Of a DNA stretch of 34,759 nucleotides, positions 1 to 6,819 are shown piece by piece. Within the stretch, counting starts at the first letter, position 1. Each line of letters opens with the position of its first letter. Position numbers and translations under genes: made by a program. The notes under the pieces were generated by a model. That model ran no database searches and had not been told where the DNA came from. It worked only from the letters and a program-made list of their open reading frames with translations. The DNA comes from Gluconobacter thailandicus F149-1 = NBRC 100600 (lineage in GTDB: Bacteria; Pseudomonadota; Alphaproteobacteria; Acetobacterales; Acetobacteraceae), in NCBI RefSeq assembly GCF_000964465.1, contig NZ_BANH01000080.1, positions 1 to 34,759 on the forward strand, in the 5' to 3' direction.

Positions 1-43
1 TGAATCAAAATTCCCTACAAAAATCAATGGGTCCTGAGCCTAG
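1..43 (-). mobile_element. Terminus of an IS5-type insertion sequence running off the window start
   Basis: The sequence GGTCCTGAGCCTAG at 30-43 is the exact reverse complement of CTAGGCTCAGGACC at 34716-34729. Positions 1-43 as a whole also resemble 31990-32030 (TGAATCAAAAT, then a GGGTCCTGA-like block, then CTAG), where the adjoining sequence encodes an IS5-type transposase start. I therefore read this as the outer end of an insertion sequence whose body lies left of the window, transposase pointing leftwards. The flanking CTAG may be the target site. The family is inferred from the 31.9 kb relic, because no transposase codons are visible here. Confidence 0.6.
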
Positions 44-394
44 CCTGATTGTTTCCCCAATATGATACGTTCTTGCCAAAATAGGCCTTCTCTCGTAATT
101 GTTACGTCCATACCATAAGGATGATATAATTGGTCCTGCTTCACGATGAGCGCCTTAGAATTTCAAGTTCTATTCTGAGACGATCTCTCTCTCACGTGGC
201 ATGTCTTAGGGAGTATATCGCTATAACGATCGAGCATTTTCTATGTAATTTGAATTTTATATTATGTAATGGTATTAATTGTGGTTGTATTGCAATGAAT
301 ATTACATATGGAGATTTAGTATACGTCTTTTATGAATTGGATTTTGATTCCAAAAAGTAAAAATAAATAAATTATGATGCTTCGTTATGTATTA
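44..394. other. AT-rich gene-free stretch
   Basis: The stretch between the IS terminus and the 3' end of the AraC gene is AT-rich, especially from about 230 to 420. A 76-codon reading frame at 130-360 lacks an ATG start, a ribosome binding site and any recognisable protein features, so I do not call it a gene. No clear terminator for the AraC gene was seen. Confidence 0.5.
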
Positions 395-1291
395 TTATTT
401 GTTGGTGTTTTTTGTTGCTAAACGATATTTTCTCGGCGTAACTCCCTTTTCATCTAGAAATGCCCGGTTGAAGTTGGACAGATTGCTGAAACCAGCATCG
501 GTGCTCACGCTCGAAATGGGATCGTCTGTGGTCATCAGCAGGTTGCAGGCTCGGTTAATCCGCAAGCGGCGAACAAAATTAGTGAACGTATCCCCTGTTG
601 CCTGCTGAAACAGTCGCGAAAAGGCGGAAGGGCTCATCTTAACATGACGGGCGATCTCCGCCTGCTTAACGGTTCTCAAATCAGTAGAGAGCAGGAGTTG
701 CATGATCTGATTGATCACGCGAGAGCCCGATGTTTTTGAGGACTGGAAATTCCATGATCGGCACAGAACATGCCTTGGCGCTTTGGCTAAATTGACAAGC
801 AATGAAATGAACTTTGCCACTCTTTCGGCCGGGTCCACGATTTCCAGGTCTTCCATCTGATGGCACAGAATATCCAGCGATGGCCCGTGGAACTCAATCC
901 CGTTCGCTGCGTCGTCGAGCAGGCGGGTGATCTCTTCGAACTCAGGGCATAGTTGAACCAGGCTCTGAAGCCATGCTGGTTTGATCTGTACGACCAGATC
1001 ACGTCCACTCACTGTCTCGTCCTGGTCAACGTTGCTAAACCAGTTGTGTGGTAAATCGGGGCCAATCAAGAACAGACTTCGTGCGTGAAATGTCCCGACA
1101 TAGTCACCGATGACATATCGTCCGTTTCCTGCAGTAATAAGGTGCAGTTCGTATTCCGGATGATAATTCCATTTGGCACAGTCAGCGGGATAATCATGCC
1201 GATTCAGAGCAAAACTATGAGCAGGAGCAGCCGTAATTACCTCATAGACAGGTTCGGACTGCGATATTCTCGAAGGCTTTCTACGGGGCAT
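395..1291 (-). CDS. AraC family transcriptional regulator with cupin-type sensor domain
   Basis: A 298-residue DNA-binding regulator. The N-terminal half resembles the AraC-type cupin ligand-binding domain (HPEYELHLITAGNGRYVIGD followed by LIGPDLPHNWFS). The C-terminal ~100 residues carry the double helix-turn-helix, with QAEIARHVKMSPSAFSRLFQ as the first helix pair and ISSVSTDAGFSNLSNFNRAF then GVTPRKYR as the AraC signature. The reading frame extends to a TTG one codon upstream, but ATG at 1291 is the better start, with GAG about ten bases before it. The gene is divergent from the MFS exporter at 1738 across about 450 bases and probably controls it and the porin (inference). The ligand is unknown, although cupin-type AraC proteins of this form often respond to sugars or aromatic acids. 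Confidence 0.9.
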   Translation of the reverse strand: MPRRKPSRISQSEPVYEVITAAPAHSFALNRHDYPADCAKWNYHPEYELHLITAGNGRYVIGDYVGTFHARSLFLIGPDLPHNWFSNVDQDETVSGRDLVVQIKPAWLQSLVQLCPEFEEITRLLDDAANGIEFHGPSLDILCHQMEDLEIVDPAERVAKFISLLVNLAKAPRHVLCRSWNFQSSKTSGSRVINQIMQLLLSTDLRTVKQAEIARHVKMSPSAFSRLFQQATGDTFTNFVRRLRINRACNLLMTTDDPISSVSTDAGFSNLSNFNRAFLDEKGVTPRKYRLATKNTNK

Positions 1292-1737
1292 CAAACTGTA
1301 CTCAACGAAGGATCATTTACATATTTTTGAGGGCCACAGAGAATGCTGGGTCATTAGATTCAAGTCGCAGTGATCTGTGCAAAATCTGTCTTTCAAACCT
1401 TCCGAGATCTGCATCTTATGACGGCGGCCACCTTAATAGGTGCGCCTAACACATGCTTGTTTATGTGTTTTCTCTCCGGCGATATAGCATAACGGTTTTA
1501 TTTTTATAATACTTTCTTGCGTGCAGAAGGCGAGGCCGGATAACGGATTTCCTGCGGATTTAAGCATGTTGGAGCTTGCCCTCTGGTCAACGTCCTCTGG
1601 AATATCGTTTCTTATAAGGAACGAAATGACGTTAAACGATCCCAAGTCTGAGGCTTGTCGCGTTGCTTCGTGCCTTCTGCCGAGTTATCGCGCTGTCCTT
1701 ACCTCTTCCAGAAAACCTTCTTCGCTCCAGAGATCGC
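1292..1737. promoter_or_regulatory. Divergent intergenic region with a 7-bp inverted repeat
   Basis: This 446-base region separates the AraC gene from the MFS exporter. It contains AACACAT (1448-1454) and ATGTGTT (1463-1469), a perfect 7-bp inverted repeat with an 8-base spacer, followed by an AT-rich block (about 1490-1515) that could hold a promoter for the rightward genes. No gene is convincing here. The repeat is visible in the sequence; its role as an operator is inference. Confidence 0.4.
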
Positions 1738-2949
1738 ATGACCACTGCAGTGTTTTCCACGAATTCAGCGCCGACGACTACGACAGCTTCTCGGACGTCC
1801 CTCATCTTTTTCGCACTTGCACTCGGGGCTTTTGCGATCGGAACTGCTGAGTTCACGGCAATGAGCCTTGTTCCCCTCATAGCGAAGGACCTTCAGGTGA
1901 CCGTGCCCCAGGCGGGGCATGCAATCGTTGCATATGCAATTGGTGTGGGTGTTGGTGCCCCCCTCATTGCCATCCTGAGTGCGCGGCTGAGTCACAAAAA
2001 GACGCTTCTTGGTCTTACAATTCTTTACGTGTTGGCCAATGGCGCAACAGCTTTTGTTCCCTCCTATAGCTTCCTTTTGATCTGCCGTTTTATCAGCGGT
2101 CTGCCCCATGGAGCATATTTTGGAATTGCCGGGATCATCGCGTCATCCCTTGTTCCTCCGAACCGACGCACACAAGCTGTCTCACGTGTGGTGCTAGGCC
2201 TGACCTTCGCCACAGTTGCTGGTGTCCCGCTCGCGAGTATCTTGGGACATTCGGTAGGATGGCGATGGTCCTTTGGTTTGATCGCGGCTCTGGCACTGAT
2301 CACCACGTTGCTTGTCGCTATCGTCGTGCCAAACGATCCTTCCCGGCCACATGCGAGTGCCATGAGTCAGTTGCGAGGCCTCAAAAACCGTCAGGTCTGG
2401 CTGACCCTTGGGATCAGTGCAGTCGGTTTTGGCGGGATTTTCTGTGTTTACACGTATCTCACGGCCATCCTGCAGGATAACCTGCATGCATCTTCCATGA
2501 TGATTGCTGTCATGCTGACAGTTTTTGGCGCGGGAATGACGACAGGGACTGTTGCCTGTGCCTGGGCCGCTGACCGCAAAATGATGCTGACAATGGGTGG
2601 AATTTTGATGGTCAATGCGGCTGCTCTCGCAGGATTTGCGGGTTCGGCACACAATATCTGGGAACTCATGCCGGTTGTGTTCATGATTGGGTGCGGCGGT
2701 GGCTTGGGTACCGTCATCCAGTCGCGGCTGCTTGAGGTTGCAGTCGGTGCTGAAGCCATGGCAGCGGCACTTAATCAGAGTGCCTTCAATCTCTCCAATG
2801 CCGTCGGCCCATGGTTGGGTGGCCTAGCAATTGCGTATGGTTTTGGCCTGACATCTGTGGGATGGGTTGGAAGTGCCCTTGCACTCGGAGGCTTCCTGAT
2901 CTGGCTTCTGACCTTAAGTGATCTCCGCACAGGCAAAGAAAAAAATTGA
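1738..2949 (+). CDS. MFS transporter, drug/sugar exporter (DHA1-like)
   Basis: An inner-membrane major facilitator with about 12 hydrophobic segments over 403 residues. The first helix region (LIFFALALGAFAIGTAEFTA) and the loop RLSHKKTLLG match the AraJ/YdhP-like group of proton-driven exporters. Further typical elements are SGLPHGAYFGIAG, an arginine-rich loop NRRTQAVSRVVLG, and the start of the C-terminal half near QVWLTLGISAVGF. The frame is open upstream to 1663, but ATG at 1738 places the usual short cytoplasmic tail before helix 1 and follows AGAG. It faces the AraC gene and is followed closely by a porin, so the three probably form one regulon. The substrate cannot be told from sequence; members export sugars, nucleosides or drugs. 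Confidence 0.88.
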   Translation: MTTAVFSTNSAPTTTTASRTSLIFFALALGAFAIGTAEFTAMSLVPLIAKDLQVTVPQAGHAIVAYAIGVGVGAPLIAILSARLSHKKTLLGLTILYVLANGATAFVPSYSFLLICRFISGLPHGAYFGIAGIIASSLVPPNRRTQAVSRVVLGLTFATVAGVPLASILGHSVGWRWSFGLIAALALITTLLVAIVVPNDPSRPHASAMSQLRGLKNRQVWLTLGISAVGFGGIFCVYTYLTAILQDNLHASSMMIAVMLTVFGAGMTTGTVACAWAADRKMMLTMGGILMVNAAALAGFAGSAHNIWELMPVVFMIGCGGGLGTVIQSRLLEVAVGAEAMAAALNQSAFNLSNAVGPWLGGLAIAYGFGLTSVGWVGSALALGGFLIWLLTLSDLRTGKEKN

Positions 2950-3055
2950 ACTGAAGCCTGTTTGCAATGATCCTCAAGTGCCTGCTGAGCGTCTGGTTTA
3001 CATTCGCTCTTCAGCAGGCATCGAACTTGATATCCTTAATCTATGGAGATGTAAG

Positions 3056-4537
3056 ATTTCGTTATTTGTTCCCCCCCATAGATTTAAGCTCTTACTCCTC
3101 GTCACTGGGATCGTGGCCTGCGCTGATTTCCATCCAGGTACGGCACGAGCTCAGTCGGTGACTTCGTCTGGCACAGGAGGGGACACTGCGACGGGGCTTC
3201 AACCCTCCCTCATGTCCCAGGCGCCGTTGGAACAGGCTCGAAAGCAAACAGATGTCTTGCCGCAGCCTGAAACGATTTTCGTTGATCCGTTTGGTCTGAT
3301 TTCTCGGCTCAGAGAGCATGGAATCAGCCTTGTCCTGGATAACGTCAACGAGATGTCCGGCATGATCAACAGTCCCACTCCGGGACTTGGCCTGAGCAAG
3401 GGAGCGAGCAACACAGGTCAATATTCGATGGAAAATGTTATCGACTGGGGCCGACTGGCCGGGGTCACTGGCCTGTCGACGCACGCTGTGGTCGTCGGTC
3501 GTTACGGTATTCCTGTGAGTCCCATGTTTGGGGACATGCTTCTTACACCCAGCCAGGAGATTTATGGCTCAGGCGGGAACGTGTTTGTTCACCTTGTCTA
3601 TGCCTATGCTGACGAAACGCTGTTCAAAGACCGCCTGGATATAGCGGCTGGTCGTATGTCATTCCTGAGTGATTTTTCTGCCAATCCGTTTTACTGCAAT
3701 TTCATGAACAATTCCTTCTGCGGCAATCCGAAGGCCGCAGGAGACAACACGGCCCACGCTTCCTATCCTGATGCCAACTGGGCTCTCCGTTTCCGCATTC
3801 GCCCGTCCGCTACAACCATCTTTCAGTTTGGTGTGTATTTTACAGAAACCAGAAGTATTTATACCAACACCCAGATGCGTACCGGCTTTAAGTTCAATGG
3901 GGCCAATATTGACGGTGAAGCCATGCCGGTAGAGTTCACCTGGGCGCCGCGACGGGGCAGGGAGCATACATTACCTGGCCACTATAAATTCGGTTTTGCC
4001 TACGATACAGCGGATCATCGGGATAACTATTACGATGGCAACGGTAATGCTTTTGCTTTGACCGGCCTACCCGCCCGGGAGGTTCATGGAGCATGGGCTG
4101 CATGGGCCCTGCTGGACCAGATGGTCTATCACCATCCTGAGGGTGCAGCAGATGCGGGAATCAGCCTGCTGGGTGTTGCCTATTTCAACAAGCCCCAGAC
4201 GCAGACGCGCTCTGCACAATATTCCTTCGGTATCTTTGATCGTGGATTCTGGAAATCACGGCCCAGCGACGCGATCGGCGTTGATTTTGCCTATTCACAG
4301 ATCTCCGATGATTTGACACGCTCAGAAAGGCTTTTTGCCCAGCAAAACCTTCCTATTCCGAATGGAGCATTTTTTCCTCAGACATCGACTTATAATTTAG
4401 AGGCGATCTATCAGATTCGTGTCATGCGCGGCATAACATTTTCTCCTGATTTCCAGTATTACATCCATCCAGGCGGACAGAAGCAACTAAAAAATCAGGC
4501 ACTTATTGGTTTCAAGAGCCATATAGCCTTATTTTAG
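3056..4537 (+). CDS. OprB-type carbohydrate-selective outer-membrane porin
   Basis: A secreted beta-barrel protein of about 493 residues resembling the OprB family, which lets sugars diffuse across the outer membrane. Family features are PFGLISRLREHGISLVLDNV near the start of the mature part, GRMSFLSDFSANPFYCNF (the conserved two-cysteine region), and a C-terminus ending in phenylalanine. The start is uncertain. No ATG lies in frame before the signal-peptide-like stretch KLLLLVTGIVACADFHPGTARA. The best ribosome site, GGAGAT at 3045-3050, precedes an in-frame ATT at 3056; GTG codons at 2978 and 2918 are alternatives but would put a long hydrophilic tail before the signal peptide. A run of seven C at 3071-3077 could hide a frameshift. 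The stop is followed by a weak CTGGAA/TTCCAG inverted repeat. Confidence 0.85.
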   Translation: MSLFVPPHRFKLLLLVTGIVACADFHPGTARAQSVTSSGTGGDTATGLQPSLMSQAPLEQARKQTDVLPQPETIFVDPFGLISRLREHGISLVLDNVNEMSGMINSPTPGLGLSKGASNTGQYSMENVIDWGRLAGVTGLSTHAVVVGRYGIPVSPMFGDMLLTPSQEIYGSGGNVFVHLVYAYADETLFKDRLDIAAGRMSFLSDFSANPFYCNFMNNSFCGNPKAAGDNTAHASYPDANWALRFRIRPSATTIFQFGVYFTETRSIYTNTQMRTGFKFNGANIDGEAMPVEFTWAPRRGREHTLPGHYKFGFAYDTADHRDNYYDGNGNAFALTGLPAREVHGAWAAWALLDQMVYHHPEGAADAGISLLGVAYFNKPQTQTRSAQYSFGIFDRGFWKSRPSDAIGVDFAYSQISDDLTRSERLFAQQNLPIPNGAFFPQTSTYNLEAIYQIRVMRGITFSPDFQYYIHPGGQKQLKNQALIGFKSHIALF

Positions 4538-5131
4538 ACCCTGGAAACTGTGTTCCAGCGGCGAAGCTAATACTTTACGGTGGATCAGTTAGGGTTATGC
4601 GGAAAAAGGCTGACAGACGACTCATCTGGCTGGTCGTTTGTCAGCCATAGAGGTCGCTTATCTCCAGTCTTCTCACAGTGTCTGAATCAGAGGTCTCACA
4701 GCAGATCTATGGCTTCTGCCCCGAGAGCAGGAAAAGGAAGTTTTCGGCAGGGACGACCTACAAGCGTGCCGAAAGTCAAATATGAATAGCGGCTACTGGG
4801 CAAAGTGCGTGGCCCAGTCTTCATGGCCTTGTTAGGCTTGTCAAACATGAGGCGCGAAGTAAAAGCGTCAGCATCATAACCAATGTAGGATATTGAGGCT
4901 GTGTCTCCTTTGGGAAGCGCTCGTTTATTGGCGGAAATCTCGCAGGGGGTGACTGCCGATATGTTATGAGTGCTCCTGGATCCCAAGTAATCTGATGTAG
5001 AGCGAGAAGCCGCCGCATATGGAGCTGAAAGTCACGTATGCGTGAAACATTTTATTATCGGTTGCCATCTAGGTAGGGCGTTAAGCTAATCTCAGACTTC
5101 TCGCACAATCAGAGCGCTGAAGGATCGGCCC
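4538..5131. other. Gene-free region with possible transposase debris
   Basis: Almost 600 bases lie between the porin and the aldehyde oxidase operon without a convincing gene. Minus-strand frames at 4696-4986 and 4821-5018 are open but have no good ribosome site. One contains GYDADAF, which resembles the GYDAD motif of IS5-type transposases, but the following residues do not match, so decayed IS origin is only possible. The final ~90 bases must contain the promoter of the downstream operon; TTGCCA near 5063 is a candidate -35 element without a clear -10. Confidence 0.35.
4608..4646 (-). terminator. Strong hairpin, likely terminator on the minus strand
   Basis: GGCTGACAGACGAC (4608-4621) and GTCGTTTGTCAGCC (4633-4646) form a 14-bp stem with an 11-base loop and a single imperfect pair, which is G-U on the plus-strand transcript and A-C on the minus. 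Five A residues at 4603-4607 give a U5 tail on the minus-strand transcript, so a leftward terminator fits best, although no intact minus-strand gene remains upstream. It may also stop transcription from the porin, without a U tract. Confidence 0.5.
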
Positions 5132-5839
5132 ATGCCCCACGAGCCGCACCTCCCTATGCCTGTCGATTTGTCGATGCGTGTCGCGAAAGTCTCGCGCCGC
5201 ATGGTTTTGCGCGGTGCAATGGCGCTTCTCAGTATAGGTCAGATCCTGCGTCCGCTCTGGGCCCGGGCCCTGACGGCCCGTACAGGCACCTCGCAATCCC
5301 GTCCTCCCGAGGGCGTGGAAACGGCCATTGTCTCCTGTTCGGTGAATGGTGAACATCACCACTTGATGATGGACACACGTACGACGTTGTTAGACCTGCT
5401 GCGTGAACAGCTTGCCCTGACCGGAACGCACAAGGGCTGCGATCACGGGCAATGTGGCGCCTGCACCGTTCTGGTCAACGGTCAGCGTGTTCTGTCCTGT
5501 CTCAGTCTCGCGGCCATGCACGAAGGCGACAGCATCACGACCATCGAAGGCCTCGCAGCGGCGGATGGAACGCTTCATCCCGTGCAGGCGACCTTCATCG
5601 ATCACGACGGCTTCCAATGCGGTTACTGCACGTCCGGACAGATCTGTTCCGCCGTCGGGATGCTGCGCGAGCTTGCCGCCGGAAATCCCAGCTATGTTAC
5701 CGCCGACCTTTCGGCACATGCCGAGGCCGTGACGGAAGAACTGCATGAACGCATGTCCGGCAATCTTTGCCGGTGCAGCGCTTATGTCGGCATTTCCGCC
5801 GCTCTGAGCGAGTTGGCGCAGAGGAAGGTGCCAGCATGA
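5132..5839 (+). CDS. paoA: Aldehyde oxidase/dehydrogenase, [2Fe-2S] subunit with Tat signal (PaoA-like)
   Basis: The iron-sulfur subunit (235 residues) of a xanthine-oxidase-family molybdenum enzyme, passing electrons between molybdopterin and FAD. A Tat signal peptide is visible: SRRMVLRG with arginines 22-23, then a hydrophobic stretch. The plant-ferredoxin-type cluster is held by C103, C108, C111 and C123, and the second cluster by C163, C166, C213 and C215 (CGYCTSGQ and NLCRCSAY). Length and order match E. coli PaoA (YagT). AAGGAT precedes the ATG by seven bases. The stop overlaps the next start (ATGA). The subunits of this enzyme type are folded in the cytoplasm and exported together on this single Tat signal, so the complex is predicted to be periplasmic. 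The aldehyde substrate is not determined. Confidence 0.92.
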   Translation: MPHEPHLPMPVDLSMRVAKVSRRMVLRGAMALLSIGQILRPLWARALTARTGTSQSRPPEGVETAIVSCSVNGEHHHLMMDTRTTLLDLLREQLALTGTHKGCDHGQCGACTVLVNGQRVLSCLSLAAMHEGDSITTIEGLAAADGTLHPVQATFIDHDGFQCGYCTSGQICSAVGMLRELAAGNPSYVTADLSAHAEAVTEELHERMSGNLCRCSAYVGISAALSELAQRKVPA

Positions 5840-6804
5840 AAGATTTCGCCTTTTCCACCGCGCATTCCGTCGATGATGCGGCCCATGCCGCAGCCTCCGG
5901 GGCGCGTCCCATAGCGGGCGGCACTAATCTTCTCGATCTGATGAAGCTTCAGATCGAGACGCCGAACAGGCTTGTGTCCGTCCGCAGGCTTCCGCGGCTT
6001 GATCGCGTTACCGTCACGGACGAGGGGGGTGTCAGGATCGGTGCTGAAGTTACGAACGCGGCGCTGGCCGCCCATCCTCTGATCCGGCAGCGTTACCCGT
6101 TGCTCTCCCGTGCCATCCTGGCAGGCGCCTCTGCACAGATCCGCAACATGGCGACCACCGGCGGCAATCTGCTTCAGCGCACGCGATGCGTCCAGTTCTA
6201 TGACATGACGGATGCCTGCAACAAACGTCAGCCTGGTTCCGGCTGCGGCGCGCGGATGGGGGGAAACCGCATGAACGCCATTATTGGTGGCAGCGAGGCC
6301 TGCATCGCCGTCAATCCGTCCGACATGTCGGTGGCGCTGCGTGTTCTCGATGCTACGGTCCACGTGCAGGATGCGACGGGACGGGTCCGTGCCATTCCCG
6401 TTGCCTCCTTTCATCTTCTGCCTGGCGAGACGCCGGAACGGGAAACGGCGCTGCAGCCGGGGGAGATCATTACGGAAATCAGTCTTCCGCCCCCGCCCAT
6501 GGGGGTGCATCATTATCGCAAGGTGCGCGACCGGACGAGTTATGCGTTTGCGCTCATCTCTGTCGGTGCCGTCGCCGATATCCGGGAGGGGCGGATCGTT
6601 TCCGCCCGCTTCGCATTCGGGGGGATCGCTCCCCGGCCCTGGCGGGTCGAGGCCGCCGAGGCTGCAATGGCCAACAGGCCCGCCGAGGTTGCCACTATCG
6701 AACACGCCTGTGACATCGCTCTCGAAGGCGCGAAAGGCTATGGGGATAATGATTTCAAGATCCTTCTTGCACGACGCACCCTTGTCGCCACGCTTCTCAC
6801 CTGA
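5836..6804 (+). CDS. paoB: Aldehyde oxidase/dehydrogenase, FAD and [4Fe-4S] subunit (PaoB-like)
   Basis: The FAD-binding subunit (322 residues) of the same enzyme. The flavin-binding region is seen in PIAGGTNLLDLMK (residues 25-37) and ATTGGNLLQRTRC (107-118). Cysteines 118, 128, 137 and 156 lie in the insertion that in E. coli PaoB binds an extra [4Fe-4S] cluster, a feature absent from ordinary xanthine dehydrogenases. The frame is open upstream inside paoA, but ATG 5836 overlaps the paoA stop as ATGA, which indicates translational coupling and fixes the start. It has no signal peptide of its own and should be exported with PaoA. The C-terminal domain (HHYRKVRDRTSYAFALISVG) is typical of CO-dehydrogenase flavoprotein C-terminal domains. 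Confidence 0.92.
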   Translation: MKDFAFSTAHSVDDAAHAAASGARPIAGGTNLLDLMKLQIETPNRLVSVRRLPRLDRVTVTDEGGVRIGAEVTNAALAAHPLIRQRYPLLSRAILAGASAQIRNMATTGGNLLQRTRCVQFYDMTDACNKRQPGSGCGARMGGNRMNAIIGGSEACIAVNPSDMSVALRVLDATVHVQDATGRVRAIPVASFHLLPGETPERETALQPGEIITEISLPPPPMGVHHYRKVRDRTSYAFALISVGAVADIREGRIVSARFAFGGIAPRPWRVEAAEAAMANRPAEVATIEHACDIALEGAKGYGDNDFKILLARRTLVATLLT

Positions 6805-6819
6805 AGGGGGGCCTCGCAC

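Noticed and set aside
130-360. 76-codon plus-strand frame near the window start
   Set aside because: No ATG, no ribosome site, AT-rich composition and no protein-like pattern; likely chance.
4696-4986. Minus-strand reading frame with GYDADAF, like the IS5 transposase GYDAD motif
   Set aside because: The residues after the motif do not follow the transposase pattern, there is no IS terminus nearby and no ribosome site. Kept only as possible debris.
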